Position numbers and translations under genes: made by a program. From NCBI RefSeq assembly GCF_016864555.1, contig NZ_CP044011.1:604501-668500 (forward strand): 64,000 nucleotides of DNA, read 5' to 3'. A model generated the notes under the pieces. It had not been told where the DNA came from. It was given only the letters and a program-made list of their open reading frames with translations, and ran no database searches. Of the stretch, positions 40,904 to 50,300 are shown in pieces. The DNA comes from Sinorhizobium sp. BG8 (lineage in GTDB: Bacteria > Pseudomonadota > Alphaproteobacteria > Rhizobiales > Rhizobiaceae). Positions within the stretch are counted from its first letter, which is position 1, and each line of letters opens with the position of its first letter.

Positions 40904-41053
40904 GAAGAGTCCACGTAAGGAGTGCTGGATGGAAAAACAGGCGTGCGGGTCAAGATCGAACTGCGGGGGGAAGATGCAGTTCACTGAACAAATACACATG
41001 CCGCGATAGATGAGATGGCCGGAAAATAGCGATTCACATCACGGGCCGCAAGT

Positions 41054-41071
41054 GGAAACGTTGCCGTTTCC
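41054..41071 (-). terminator. hairpin between hemJ and rho
   Basis: On the minus strand GGAAACG-GCAA-CGTTTCC: a perfect 7-bp stem with a GNRA tetraloop, 26 bases past the hemJ stop. There is no U-tract, so it may be an RNA-stability element rather than a terminator. Confidence 0.4.
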
Positions 41072-41096
41072 GAATTAAAGTTTCGCCCCTTCCTGC

Positions 41097-41636
41097 TCAG
41101 ATCGGCTTCACCACGACCAGGATCACGATCAACACCATCAACAGGGCAGGCGCCTCGTTGAGAAAACGCCATTGCCGCCCCGTAAGCCGGTTTTCATCAC
41201 GGGAAAATGCCCTGACCGATCGACCGTAAAACACGTGAACACCGGTGAGGATGGCCACGAAGGCAAGTTTCGCGTGGAGCCAGCCGCCCTGAAAGCCATA
41301 GACCGACCAGGCGAGATAGAGACCGAGAATCCAGGAGAGCATCATGGCAGGGTTCATGATCGCCCTGTAGAGCCGTCTCTCCATGACCTTGAAGGTCTCC
41401 GACTGGACCGAGCCTCTTTTCGCATCCACGTGATAGACGAAGAGCCGCGGCAGGTAGAGGAGGCCGGCCATCCAGGAGATGACGGCGATCACATGCAGAG
41501 CCTTGATCCAGAGGTAAATATCGTCGGGAGGAAACAGCATCAACAAGGCAGCCGCTCCCGCGAAAAGACAGAGTGCCACCGCCGCACGACGGCGGACCTT
41601 CCTGCCGGGTTCCGGGTCTGTCGCTGCTGCTGTCAC
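41097..41636 (-). CDS. hemJ: protoporphyrinogen IX oxidase HemJ
   Basis: 179 residues with four or five membrane helices. Motifs include [26 protein letters not shown] (the conserved His and Arg of HemJ), [13 protein letters not shown] and a C-terminal [12 protein letters not shown]. It oxidises protoporphyrinogen IX to protoporphyrin IX in heme synthesis. The GTG start overlaps the hemE stop (GTGA), so the two heme genes are translationally coupled. Confidence 0.9.
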   Translation of the reverse strand: MTAAATDPEPGRKVRRRAAVALCLFAGAAALLMLFPPDDIYLWIKALHVIAVISWMAGLLYLPRLFVYHVDAKRGSVQSETFKVMERRLYRAIMNPAMMLSWILGLYLAWSVYGFQGGWLHAKLAFVAILTGVHVFYGRSVRAFSRDENRLTGRQWRFLNEAPALLMVLIVILVVVKPI

Positions 41637-42667
41637 GTTCCTCGCCTTCTGACGCCTTCGACAAGCCGCTGGACATTCTCCGGATCAGCCTGCGGGGTTA
41701 TTCCGTGCCCCAGATTGAAGATCAGCGGTCCATTCCCGAGCTTGTCCAGGATCGCGGAAATACCGTCGTCCAGAGCCTTTCCGCCAGCCACAACGCGCAT
41801 CGGGTCAAGATTGCCCTGCACCGGACCGTCCTTCTGGAGGTCGGCCGCGAAGGAGAGCGGCACAGCCCAATCAAGGCCGATCGCGTCAGCCTTCGTCTCC
41901 TGACGATAGTTCTTGAGCAGGACGCCGGCGCCTTTCGCGAAGGCAATGATCTTCGCAGAAGGACGGCGCGCACGAACGGAATCAATAATCCGCCGGACCG
42001 GACGGACAGCAAAACGGGCGAACTCATCCTCTCCGAGCACGCCGGCCCAGGAATCGAATATCTGCACTGCGTCCGCGCCCGCATCGATTTGGGCGACGAG
42101 GTAGTCGGCCGAAACGTCAGCGAGAAAATCAAGCAGGAATGCGAAGGCGTCCGGCTCCCGGTATGCGAAGAGGCGGGCGGGTGCCTGGTCGGGAGTCCCA
42201 TGACCCGCAATCATGTAGGTCGCAACGGTCCAGGGGGCTCCACAGAAGCCGAGCAGGGCCACCTCAGGCGGCAGTTCGACCCGCAACCGGCGCACGGTCT
42301 CGATTACCGGGGAGAGGTGCGTGGAAACGCCCCGGGGATCGAGCGTACGGATTTGCTCCGCAGCAATCGGGTCGAGACGAGGGCCATGCCCTTCCTCGAA
42401 GCGCACGTTGCGCTTCAACGCATCCGGTATGACGAGAATGTCCGAGAACAGGATGGCAGCGTCAAAGCTGTATCTGCGGATCGGCTGGAGCGTAACCTCG
42501 ACCGCGAGATCAGGATTGTAGCAGAGGTCAAGGAAGCTCCCGGCCTTGGTCCTCGTTTCCCGATATTCCGGAAGATAGCGACCAGCCTGTCTCATAAGCC
42601 AGACCGGAGGAGGCGATACCGTCTTCCCATTGAGGACTTCGACAATTTTCCTGACTGAAGCCGTCAC
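41633..42667 (-). CDS. hemE: uroporphyrinogen decarboxylase
   Basis: 344 residues from a GTG start. [18 protein letters not shown] near the N-terminus (about 19-36) is the family signature; GFCGAPWT and FDSWAG follow. It decarboxylates uroporphyrinogen III to coproporphyrinogen III. It is the first gene left of the putative replication origin, as in Caulobacter and other alphaproteobacteria, and is co-transcribed with hemJ. Confidence 0.97.
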   Translation of the reverse strand: MTASVRKIVEVLNGKTVSPPPVWLMRQAGRYLPEYRETRTKAGSFLDLCYNPDLAVEVTLQPIRRYSFDAAILFSDILVIPDALKRNVRFEEGHGPRLDPIAAEQIRTLDPRGVSTHLSPVIETVRRLRVELPPEVALLGFCGAPWTVATYMIAGHGTPDQAPARLFAYREPDAFAFLLDFLADVSADYLVAQIDAGADAVQIFDSWAGVLGEDEFARFAVRPVRRIIDSVRARRPSAKIIAFAKGAGVLLKNYRQETKADAIGLDWAVPLSFAADLQKDGPVQGNLDPMRVVAGGKALDDGISAILDKLGNGPLIFNLGHGITPQADPENVQRLVEGVRRRGT

Positions 42668-43070
42668 TGGCCGGGTTCTCCAAAGAAATAAAGAAGATCT
42701 TTAAAAGAGCTTCTATTTCTTAGAGTCGGTGAGATTCAAGGATTAAATCGGATCCACAGATTCACACCCGCCCGCGGAAATGGGGTTCGTGAACCGGATG
42801 GATATTCGAAATGTAGGTGCATTGTGAGGATAGTTCAAAAAATCTATAATAATCAGAAAGATATGAAATACACCCTGAGTAGGTTTCTGTGGACAGATTG
42901 TGGATTGTTGCGACACTTTGCCATTCCGTGAGTCATTTCCACAGGGATCCGCGGCACGAATTCTCGCTGGGGAGAATTGTGGAAAACAAGGCAGTTTTCC
43001 CCTTGCCTGGCGACGGCTCCCGCCGTTAGCTCAAGCTGTCCCGGACTATCAACAGGTGACGGAGGATAAT
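42668..43070. other. oriC: putative chromosomal replication origin (oriC)
   Basis: A 403-base gene-free region between hemE and the RP001-type regulator gene, the position of the origin in Caulobacter. DnaA-box-like 9-mers: TTTTCCACA (42978-42986, minus; 8/9 to TTATCCACA), CTGTCCACA (42888-42896, minus), CAATCCACA (42899-42907, minus), ATTTCCACA (42935-42943) and GGATCCACA (42750-42758), each 7/9. An A+T-rich stretch at about 42828-42875 could unwind. Four GANTC sites lie at 42723, 42733, 42759 and 42930. A near-palindrome GGTTCGTGAACC is at 42784. Gene directions diverge from here. Confidence 0.8.
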
Positions 43071-43892
43071 GTGGAGAACCCGAAAAACTACTTCCATCTC
43101 CACCTGATTTCCGACTCGACGGGAGAGACGCTGATAGCCGCGGGCCGTGCCGCCGCTGCCCAGTTCCAGGCATCCCAGGCGTTGGAACACGTCTATCCAC
43201 TCGTGCGAAATCGCAAGCAATTGATGCCCGTGCTCGATGCAATCGATGGAGCGCCGGGAATCGTGCTCTATACAATCGTCGATCGCGAGCTTTCCGCTGT
43301 GGTTGATCAGCGATGCCGGGAAATGGGCGTACCCTGCGTCTCTGTTCTGGAGCCGATCATCGATCTGTTCCAGTCCTATCTTGGAGCGCCCTCGCGCCGG
43401 CGGGTTGGAGCGCAGCACGTAATGGACGCGGAGTACTTCTCCCGGATCGACGCGCTCAACTTCACCATGGATCACGACGACGGCCAGTTGCCGACGGATC
43501 TCGATGAGGCGGATGTCATCCTGGTCGGCATTAGCCGGACGTCAAAAACCCCGACCAGCATCTATCTTGCCAATCGCGGCATCAAGACGGCCAACATTCC
43601 GATCGTGCTTGGAGTGCCTTTGCCTGAAAGGCTGACGACGGCGACGAAGCCGCTGATCGTTGGACTCGTTGCCACAACGGATCGGATATCGCAGGTCCGC
43701 CACAACCGCGTCCTCGGTTCCATACAGGGCTTTCGCGGCGAGGAATACACGGACCGGGCCCAGATTGCGGAGGAGCTTAAATATGCGCGCACCCTCTGCG
43801 CGCGCAACAATTGGCCGATCATCGATGTCACGCGGCGTTCGATCGAGGAAACCGCGGCCGCAATAGTTGCCCTCAGACCAAAGCTTCGTTAA
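43071..43892 (+). CDS. PEP synthase / pyruvate phosphate dikinase regulatory protein (DUF299)
   Basis: 273 residues from GTG 43071, chosen because GGAGG lies eight bases before it and [16 protein letters not shown] starts at once. The P-loop-like [18 protein letters not shown] (about 147-164) is the family's ADP/phosphate-binding motif. It is a bifunctional kinase/pyrophosphorylase that switches pyruvate phosphate dikinase (or PEP synthase) off and on by threonine phosphorylation. It corresponds to RP001, the gene flanking the origin opposite hemE. It begins the rightward operon with maf, aroE, coaE and dnaQ. Confidence 0.93.
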   Translation: MENPKNYFHLHLISDSTGETLIAAGRAAAAQFQASQALEHVYPLVRNRKQLMPVLDAIDGAPGIVLYTIVDRELSAVVDQRCREMGVPCVSVLEPIIDLFQSYLGAPSRRRVGAQHVMDAEYFSRIDALNFTMDHDDGQLPTDLDEADVILVGISRTSKTPTSIYLANRGIKTANIPIVLGVPLPERLTTATKPLIVGLVATTDRISQVRHNRVLGSIQGFRGEEYTDRAQIAEELKYARTLCARNNWPIIDVTRRSIEETAAAIVALRPKLR

Positions 43893-43923
43893 CCACCTTG
43901 GCAAGCTGGAGATAAACAGAAAC

Positions 43924-44523
43924 ATGAGCGGCCTCCTCATTCTCGCTTCGCAAAGCCCGTTCCGACGCATGCTGATGCAGAACGCCGGTCTTGCCTTCGA
44001 AACCGCGCCGGCGGAAATCGACGAGCGTGAGATCGAGGTCCGCATGGCGGCATCCGACCCTTCTCCCAAGGAGGTAGCGCTCGCGCTTGCGGAAGCGAAG
44101 GCGCAAAACGTCTCCGAACGGTTTCCTGGCGCGGTGATCATCGGATCGGACCAGACCTTGTCGCTTGGCCGCTCGGTGTTTCACAAACCTGCCGACATGG
44201 ATGAGGCCCGAAGTCACCTGCTTGCACTTTCGGGTAGAACCCACGAACTCAACAGTGCAGTGGTCTTCTGCCGGTCGGGAGAGGTCGAATGGCGGCATGT
44301 CTCGACTGCGCGTCTGAAGATGCGTGAACTATCCGCTGAATTCATTGCCCGCTATTTGTCGCGTGTCGGCGAAAAGGCCCTGTCGAGCGTCGGCGCCTAC
44401 CAGTTGGAAGGCGAAGGGATTCAGCTCTTCGACACTGTCGAGGGCGACTACTTCACCATCGTGGGCCTGCCAATGCTGCCGGTCCTGCAACAGTTGAGAG
44501 AAATGGCAGTCATCGATGGCTGA
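43924..44523 (+). CDS. Maf family nucleotide pyrophosphatase
   Basis: 199 residues from ATG 43924. The N-terminal [19 protein letters not shown] (5-23) is the Maf signature; the conserved GSDQTL and KPAD segments and the SVGAYQLEG segment near the C-terminus follow. Maf proteins hydrolyse non-canonical or modified NTPs (dTTP/UTP or m7GTP types), limiting their incorporation. The gene overlaps aroE by 8 bases. Confidence 0.92.
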   Translation: MSGLLILASQSPFRRMLMQNAGLAFETAPAEIDEREIEVRMAASDPSPKEVALALAEAKAQNVSERFPGAVIIGSDQTLSLGRSVFHKPADMDEARSHLLALSGRTHELNSAVVFCRSGEVEWRHVSTARLKMRELSAEFIARYLSRVGEKALSSVGAYQLEGEGIQLFDTVEGDYFTIVGLPMLPVLQQLREMAVIDG

Positions 44524-45376
44524 TTCACGTGAAACATTTGTTAACCACGCTTTTGTCGCCGGGTATCCGATCAAACACTCGCGCTCGCCTCTCATTCACG
44601 GCCACTGGCTGGAACAACTTGGCCTGTCGGGGAGCTACGAGCGCATAGAAGTTGAACCCGCGAACTTCCCGCAGTTCATGGGGAGCCTGAAAGACGGGTC
44701 GTCAGGATTTTGCGGTGGCAATGTAACCATCCCGCACAAGGAGATAGCCTGTCGCCTCGCCGACAAGCCGGACGAACTAAGCACCGAACTCGGTGCTGCG
44801 AACACGCTGTGGCGCGAGAACGGGCTGATCTGGGCGACGAATACGGATGGCGCCGGCTTCACCGCCAATCTCGATGATCTTGCACCGGGCTGGGAAAAAG
44901 CAGAGCGCGCGGTGATCCTCGGAGCCGGGGGTGCGAGCCGCGCCGTCATCCAGGCCGTCCGGGACAGGGGTTTTCGCGAGGTCCATGTCGTGAACCGGAC
45001 CGTGGCACGGGCACGTGAACTCGCCGACCGCTTCGGAGAAAAAGTGCATGCGCACTCCCTTGATGCACTTGCGGAGGTCACCGTCGGCGCCGGGCTGTTC
45101 GTCAACACCACCTCTCTCGGAATGGACGGGGAGCAGGCCCCGACGATTGATTTCTCGACAATGAGAGATGGCGCCATCGTCACCGACATCGTCTACGTCC
45201 CCCTGCGAACACCTTTTCTGCGCCAGGCGGAAGAACAGGGAGTTGCGACTGTCGATGGTCTCGGCATGCTCCTCCATCAGGCCGCGCCCGGTTTCGAACG
45301 CTGGTTCGGTGTTCGCCCGGAGGTGGACGCAAAGCTCCGGCAGATGATCATCGACGATATGGAGAGCCATCCGTGA
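44516..45376 (+). CDS. aroE: shikimate dehydrogenase
   Basis: 286 residues. It reduces 3-dehydroshikimate with NADPH in aromatic amino-acid synthesis. Substrate site: [13 protein letters not shown] (about 18-30), NVTIPHKE with the catalytic Lys (about 69-76) and NTDGAGF; NADP loop GAGGASRAV (about 141-149). A parS-like site covers codons 3-7 of the gene, which read D-S-R-E-T. It overlaps maf upstream and coaE downstream (GTGA). Confidence 0.96.
   Translation: MADSRETFVNHAFVAGYPIKHSRSPLIHGHWLEQLGLSGSYERIEVEPANFPQFMGSLKDGSSGFCGGNVTIPHKEIACRLADKPDELSTELGAANTLWRENGLIWATNTDGAGFTANLDDLAPGWEKAERAVILGAGGASRAVIQAVRDRGFREVHVVNRTVARARELADRFGEKVHAHSLDALAEVTVGAGLFVNTTSLGMDGEQAPTIDFSTMRDGAIVTDIVYVPLRTPFLRQAEEQGVATVDGLGMLLHQAAPGFERWFGVRPEVDAKLRQMIIDDMESHP
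44521..44536. promoter_or_regulatory. parS-like site 6
   Basis: TGATTCACGTGAAACA, 15 of 16 to consensus, at the 5' end of aroE and about 1.5 kb to the right of the putative origin. Confidence 0.85.
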
Positions 45377-45963
45377 TCGTGGTCGGCCTGACGGGATCGA
45401 TTGGCACCGGTAAATCGACGACTTCGGCAATGTTCAGGGAACTCGGGATACCGGTTCATGACGCCGACGACACCGTCCACGCCCTTTATGGCGGCAAGGC
45501 GGTAGGGCCGATCGGACGGAGCTTTCCCGATGCGGTGAAGAATGGCGTAGTCGACCGCAAAGCCCTTTCGGCAATCCTTGCCGACCACCCGGAACGTTTC
45601 TCTGAACTCGAGGCCATCGTGCACCCTCTGGTGCGACAGGAGGAGCAGGCCTTCATAACCAGGGAACGGACGTCGGGCAGCAAGATCGCGGTCCTGGACG
45701 TTCCTTTGCTGTTCGAGACTGGCGGCGAAAATCGGGTCGACAAGGTTGTTGTCGTGACCTGTGATCCGGAAATCCAACGGCAGCGCGTGCTCGCCCGGCC
45801 CAATATGACGCCCGAAAAGTTCGAGTTGGTGCTTTCCCGTCAAATGCCGGACGCGGAGAAACGGCGGCGAGCGGATTTTGTGGTCGACACTGGAAAGGGA
45901 CTTGAAGCCGCGAGGCAACAGGTGGAAGACATTGTAGAGACCCTTGCCGGTCGGAGAGGCTGA
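45373..45963 (+). CDS. coaE: dephospho-CoA kinase
   Basis: 196 residues from a GTG start that overlaps the aroE stop. Walker [13 protein letters not shown] (5-16), then the [10 protein letters not shown] substrate segment and [11 protein letters not shown]. It catalyses the last step of CoA synthesis, phosphorylating the 3'-OH of dephospho-CoA. The order aroE-coaE-dnaQ is the standard alphaproteobacterial origin-side arrangement. Confidence 0.96.
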   Translation: MIVVGLTGSIGTGKSTTSAMFRELGIPVHDADDTVHALYGGKAVGPIGRSFPDAVKNGVVDRKALSAILADHPERFSELEAIVHPLVRQEEQAFITRERTSGSKIAVLDVPLLFETGGENRVDKVVVVTCDPEIQRQRVLARPNMTPEKFELVLSRQMPDAEKRRRADFVVDTGKGLEAARQQVEDIVETLAGRRG

Positions 45964-45973
45964 AAGCGGACCA

Positions 45974-46678
45974 ATGCGCGAGATCATATTCGATACGGAA
46001 ACAACCGGCCTCGACAATCGGGCCGACCGGGTGATTGAAATCGGCGGCATCGAACTGGAAAACCACTTCCCGACCGGGCGGACGTTCCACGTCTATATCA
46101 ATCCCGGCGACAGGAAGGTGCACCCGGACGCTCTCGCCGTGCACGGCATCACCGATGAGTTCCTGGCGGGCAAGCCTTTGTTTTCGGCGATCGTCGAAGA
46201 ACTGCAGGCCTTCTTCAAGGGCGCACGATGGGTCGCCCATAATGCGAACTTCGATATGGGCTTCATCAACGCGGAATTCGAACGGCTCGGCATAGCGCCT
46301 GTTCCCGCCGATGAGGTTCTGGATACGCTGGCACTTGCACGGCGCAAGCATCCAATGGGTCCGAATTCGCTGGACGCCCTTTGCCGGCGCTATGGTATCG
46401 ACAATTCGCATCGAACCAAGCATGGCGCGCTCCTGGACTCCGAACTTCTCGCCGAGGTCTACATAGAGATGATCGGCGGCCGCCAGGCGGCTCTCGGACT
46501 TGGTGTGGAAACGCGCCAAAAGCGGTCTGATCAGGACGAACGGGACGACGTCCTGATTCCACTTCCTGTGCGCGAACACCCCTTGCCTCCCAGGATCACC
46601 GAGGAAGATCTCGCCAAGCATGCTGCAATGGTCGGGAAAATCGGTGCGGGTGCAATCTGGAACAAGTACGGCGAGTAA
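45974..46678 (+). CDS. dnaQ: DNA polymerase III subunit epsilon (3'-5' proofreading exonuclease)
   Basis: 234 residues from ATG 45974. Exo I FDTETTGLD (5-13), Exo II HNANFDM and Exo III HGALLDSEL (the HxAxxD type) are intact, giving the DEDDh metal site. The C-terminal tail ends KIGAGAIWNKY, a typical contact region for the alpha subunit. It is the last gene of the run from the origin; secB is convergent beyond a terminator. Confidence 0.96.
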   Translation: MREIIFDTETTGLDNRADRVIEIGGIELENHFPTGRTFHVYINPGDRKVHPDALAVHGITDEFLAGKPLFSAIVEELQAFFKGARWVAHNANFDMGFINAEFERLGIAPVPADEVLDTLALARRKHPMGPNSLDALCRRYGIDNSHRTKHGALLDSELLAEVYIEMIGGRQAALGLGVETRQKRSDQDERDDVLIPLPVREHPLPPRITEEDLAKHAAMVGKIGAGAIWNKYGE

Positions 46679-46724
46679 GCTGAGCTTCCATCAGCAGTGG
46701 GAGCTATGGGATCTTGAAACAAAA

Positions 46725-46747
46725 ACGCCCGGCGTTGAGCCGGGCGT
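46725..46747 (-). terminator. intrinsic terminator of secB (and end of dnaQ)
   Basis: ACGCCCGGC-GTTGA-GCCGGGCGT; on the minus strand the stem is followed by TTTT, pointing to secB as the main user. Confidence 0.85.
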
Positions 46748-46770
46748 CTGCAAAACCGATGGATACGGTC

Positions 46771-47247
46771 TCAGTTCGGTGCATTCGCGACTTTCGATTT
46801 CAGCTGTTCCTCAGCCATGCGCTGTGTAAACATCTGCGCGAAATCGATGGGGTCGATCATCAGCGGCGGGAAGCCGCCATTGCGCGTTGCGTCCGCGATG
46901 ATCTGCCGCGCGAAGGGGAAGAGCAAGCGCGGGCACTCGATGAAGAGCACCGGCAGCATGTGTTCCTGGGGGAAACCGGAAATGCGGAACACGCCGCCGT
47001 AAGCGAGTTCGGTGTGGAAGAGAATCTTGTCATCTTCCTTTGCGTCGGCACTCAGCGAGAGTACGACATCGAATTCCGTTTCGGACAACGGATTTGCGTT
47101 GACGTTCACGTTGATGTTGATCGCCGGGGCCTTTTCCCGTGCCTGAAGGGAGCGCGGCGCGCCCGGGTTCTCAAAGGAGAAGTCCTTCACGTACTGGGCC
47201 AGGATATTGAGCGACGGGCTGTTTCCGGATTCTGAATCGGTTGACAT
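46771..47247 (-). CDS. secB: protein-export chaperone SecB
   Basis: 158 residues. It binds unfolded presecretory proteins and hands them to SecA. Visible family features: [14 protein letters not shown] near residue 15, then [20 protein letters not shown] and [21 protein letters not shown] followed by [11 protein letters not shown]. Start ATG 47247. It ends at a shared terminator with dnaQ. Confidence 0.96.
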   Translation of the reverse strand: MSTDSESGNSPSLNILAQYVKDFSFENPGAPRSLQAREKAPAININVNVNANPLSETEFDVVLSLSADAKEDDKILFHTELAYGGVFRISGFPQEHMLPVLFIECPRLLFPFARQIIADATRNGGFPPLMIDPIDFAQMFTQRMAEEQLKSKVANAPN

Positions 47248-47317
47248 TGGACTTTCCTCGGGTCGTCATGCAGGTGTGGCCATCTACCATTTCGGCCTAC
47301 TGCTTACAACCCTGCGA

Positions 47318-47776
47318 TCACCGCTCCGAATTGCGCTGGAAGTCGTCGGAGTCGAGGTCGATCGTATGAATTTCGGGCTGTCTGCGGTCTGCATCGGGCG
47401 TGGAGGAGGGGATGTCCACCACGACGACGCCCTTCAGCAGTCGCTTCCATACCCATTGCCGAACGGGCGGAAGGAACAAGGCGATACCCAGGACGTCTGT
47501 AAGGAAGCCGGGAATGAGGAGCAACAGGCCTGCGACCACGATCATCGCGGCATCGAGCATCTCTCGGCCGGGCAGTTTGCCTTCCTGAGCCGCCTGACGT
47601 AGGCGCAACAGGGCGCCAAAACCCTGGATGCGCATCAGGAGGATGCCGAGAACGCCGGACAGCAGGACCAGCGACAGGGTCGGCAGCACGCCTATCTGGC
47701 GGCCGACGAGAATGAAACAGGCGATTTCGCCGAGTGGCAGTAGAAGAAATAGAACCGCCGGAATGAGTCTCAACAT
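47318..47776 (-). CDS. fxsA: FxsA family membrane protein
   Basis: 152 residues with hydrophobic segments at about 5-24, 28-48 and 77-103, and a hydrophilic acidic tail. LPLGEIACFILVGRQIG and the later LLLIPGFLTDVLG are FxsA signatures. In E. coli FxsA reduces phage T7 F-exclusion by binding PifA; its cellular role in rhizobia is unknown. It is divergent from timA and 70 bases upstream of secB on the same strand. Confidence 0.9.
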   Translation of the reverse strand: MLRLIPAVLFLLLPLGEIACFILVGRQIGVLPTLSLVLLSGVLGILLMRIQGFGALLRLRQAAQEGKLPGREMLDAAMIVVAGLLLLIPGFLTDVLGIALFLPPVRQWVWKRLLKGVVVVDIPSSTPDADRRQPEIHTIDLDSDDFQRNSER

Positions 47777-47910
47777 GGTGTCTCGTTTCGTATTGCCGTG
47801 TCAGGAAGGTGCGAGAACGCGCGCCCTCCTTTTTGCGCATTTGAATGATGCGCTTTTGCGGACTATATGGGAATGGATCAGATAATAAGAACGGCGGTAC
47901 CGGTTTCCAG

Positions 47911-48615
47911 ATGGGCTCATTCGACTTTGTAACGATCTTCTTCCTTGTCGCGGCAGTGATCATATTCCTGCAGTTGCGCAACGTTCTCGGTCGTCGTACC
48001 GGCCACGAACGTCCGCCCGTCGATCCCTATGCCAAGCGGGACGGTATCGAGACCGGTGATCCCGCGGATCGCGACAAGGTTGTAACTCTGCCTCGGCGGG
48101 ATGGAAACCAGGAAACGGAAAATGCTTTCGCGGCCGTGGATGCATTTGCACCGGCCGGCTCGCAGCTCAACGAATCATTGCGGGCGATCGTCAAGGCTGA
48201 CCCATCCTTCGATCCCAAGGAGTTTCTCAACGGCGCGCGTATGGCCTACGAAATGATCGTCGTCGCCTTCGCGGATGGCGACCGGAAGACGCTGAAGAAC
48301 CTGCTCTCGCGCGAAGTCTACGAGGGGTTCGACGCGGCGATTTCCGAACGCGAAAGCAAGGGCGAGGTCGTCAAGTCGAGCTTTGTCGGTATCGAAAAGG
48401 CGGATATCGTGTCTGCCGAGGTCAAGAGCCAGGAAACCAACATCACGCTGCGCATCGTCAGCCAGCTAATTTCCGCAACCTACGACAAGGCCGGAAACCT
48501 CGTTGACGGCGATGCCGAGACGGTTGCCGAAGTCAACGATCTCTGGACTTTCGCCCGCGACGTCCGCTCGCGCGATCCAAACTGGAAGTTGATCGCGACG
48601 GAATCCGAAGGCTGA
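47911..48615 (+). CDS. Tim44/TimA family adaptor protein
   Basis: 234 residues from ATG 47911. A single N-terminal helix (about 5-23, FVTIFFLVAAVIIFLQL) anchors it in the inner membrane, a proline- and charge-rich linker follows, and residues ~90-234 form the Tim44-like domain (FDPKEFLNGARMAYEMIVVAFADGD). The bacterial proteins are relatives of the mitochondrial import motor subunit, with unclear function. The gene is immediately upstream of mltA (10-base gap). Confidence 0.88.
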   Translation: MGSFDFVTIFFLVAAVIIFLQLRNVLGRRTGHERPPVDPYAKRDGIETGDPADRDKVVTLPRRDGNQETENAFAAVDAFAPAGSQLNESLRAIVKADPSFDPKEFLNGARMAYEMIVVAFADGDRKTLKNLLSREVYEGFDAAISERESKGEVVKSSFVGIEKADIVSAEVKSQETNITLRIVSQLISATYDKAGNLVDGDAETVAEVNDLWTFARDVRSRDPNWKLIATESEG

Positions 48616-48625
48616 GCGACAATTG

Positions 48626-49741
48626 ATGGACTTTCGCCTGAGACCGGTCAGCTTCACCGATCTTGCCGGCTGGCAGGATGACGATCCTTCCGTCCTGCTT
48701 CCCGCCATGGCGCGATGCCGCGATCACATCGTGAACAACAAACCCTACAAGACCGGTGGGCTTGGCATTTCCGCGGCGGAGTTGCTGCCTGCGCTTGAAG
48801 CTGCGGCGATGCACACGCCTGCAAGCGCGTCCGAATCCCGGATTTTCTTCGAGGAGTGGTTCTCGCCGTTCCGCATCGAGAAGGTGGATGGCACTGAGGG
48901 ATTCTTAACGGCCTACTATGAGCCGGAAGTCGAGGTGAAGGCAGAGCCAAATCAGGACTTCCGATACCCGTTCTATCGGCGGCCGGCCGATCTCGCGGAT
49001 ATCGACGATGCCAACAGGCCAAGCGGCATGGATCCGTACTTTGCGTTCGGCTGGATGCAGGAAGCGGGCATCCGGGAATATCCGGACAGGGCGGCGATCG
49101 AGCAGGGGTTTCTCGCGGGCCGGCAACTGGAGATTGCCTGGGCACGCTCGAAAGTCGACGTCTATTTTGCCCACATCCAGGGCGCCGCACGACTGTTGTA
49201 CCCGGACGGTTCGCTGCGCCGCATCACTTACGCCGCGAAGACCGGGCATCCGTTCTCGCCGATCGGGAAACTGCTGATCGACCGTGGAGAGATTGACCGG
49301 GCAACGGTCTCCATGGCGTCCATCCGTGACTGGCTCGCTCGCAATCCGGACAGGATGGATGAGGTCCTGTGGCACAATCGCTCCTTCATCTTTTTCCGCG
49401 AGGCGGAAGTGGAGGATTCGTCCCTTGGGCCGATTGCCGCCGCGAAGGTTCCGCTCGTGCCAGGGAGATCTCTGGCCGTCGACCGTCTCATTCACACGTT
49501 CGGCCTGCCCTTCTACATCACGAGCGAAACCCTCACGGTAATCGACGAGGGCAAGTCTTTCCAGCGGCTGATGCTGGCGCTCGACACCGGCTCAGCCATC
49601 GTCGGCCCGGCGCGCGGTGACATCTTCACCGGATCGGGCGAAGCCGCGGGTGATCGCGCGGGCAGCGTGCGCAATGCGGCGGATTTCTTTATACTGATCC
49701 CGAAGCAGGCGGCTGCGAGATACCTTCATGGCCAGGGATAG
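48626..49741 (+). CDS. mltA: membrane-bound lytic murein transglycosylase A
   Basis: 371 residues from ATG 48626 (a TTG one codon earlier is also possible). MltA and 3D domains are clear: GFLTAYYEPEVE (about 91-102), YFAHIQGAARLLYPDG and the C-terminal ALDTGSAIVGPARGDIF with the catalytic-type Asp. No signal peptide or lipobox is encoded at this start, and no earlier start exists in the frame before the preceding stop. Export by an unusual route or a wrong family assumption about location cannot be told apart. It overlaps the Smr gene by 14 bases. Confidence 0.88.
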   Translation: MDFRLRPVSFTDLAGWQDDDPSVLLPAMARCRDHIVNNKPYKTGGLGISAAELLPALEAAAMHTPASASESRIFFEEWFSPFRIEKVDGTEGFLTAYYEPEVEVKAEPNQDFRYPFYRRPADLADIDDANRPSGMDPYFAFGWMQEAGIREYPDRAAIEQGFLAGRQLEIAWARSKVDVYFAHIQGAARLLYPDGSLRRITYAAKTGHPFSPIGKLLIDRGEIDRATVSMASIRDWLARNPDRMDEVLWHNRSFIFFREAEVEDSSLGPIAAAKVPLVPGRSLAVDRLIHTFGLPFYITSETLTVIDEGKSFQRLMLALDTGSAIVGPARGDIFTGSGEAAGDRAGSVRNAADFFILIPKQAAARYLHGQG

Positions 49742-50300
49742 GAAGCCGATCAGCAACGCGGATCGCATTCTTTGGGGCAAGGTCGCCCGCAGCACGCGAC
49801 CGCTGCCGGGCCGCATGGAAGACCTTCTCGACCTCGAGACCGTGCTGCTGAGCGAGAGCGAGGCTCTCCCCAGAGCGAGAGTGAACGATGAGCCTCCGGT
49901 CGAAACGCCGGGCGGCATTCAGGTTACCGCACCATCGGCAGGCGAGGCGAAGCGACACCATCCGCTGGAGCGTCCGGTAAAGCGCAAGATCGCCAAGGGG
50001 AAGCTGCCGCTCGATGCGCGAATAGACCTTCATGGCATGATCCAGAGCGAGGCTCACGGGTTTCTGCTCGACTTCCTGCTCCGCGCGCATCAACGCGGCT
50101 TGCGGCATGTGCTGGTGATCACGGGAAAAGGGACCTCCATCGGCAGCGATGGGGCCCTGAAGCGGGCTGTGCCGCTTTGGTTTTCGTTGCCGGAGTTCCG
50201 CCCGCTGATCTCGTCGTTCGAGACAGCGGCGCGCACGCATGGCGGCGAAGGAGCGCTATACGTGCGGCTTAGCCGTATGGCCGGAGGCGGACGCCCATGA
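49728..50300 (+). CDS. Smr (small MutS-related) domain protein
   Basis: 190 residues. An N-terminal disordered, charged half (ISNADRILWGKVARSTRPL) is followed by the Smr domain from about residue 98: IDLHGMIQSEAHGFLLDF, RHVLVITGKGT and the terminal GALYVRLSR. Smr domains are nicking endonucleases or ribosome-associated nucleases; which applies is unknown. It overlaps mltA upstream and the XRE gene downstream (ATGA), so it is in one operon with them. Confidence 0.9.
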   Translation: MARDRKPISNADRILWGKVARSTRPLPGRMEDLLDLETVLLSESEALPRARVNDEPPVETPGGIQVTAPSAGEAKRHHPLERPVKRKIAKGKLPLDARIDLHGMIQSEAHGFLLDFLLRAHQRGLRHVLVITGKGTSIGSDGALKRAVPLWFSLPEFRPLISSFETAARTHGGEGALYVRLSRMAGGGRP

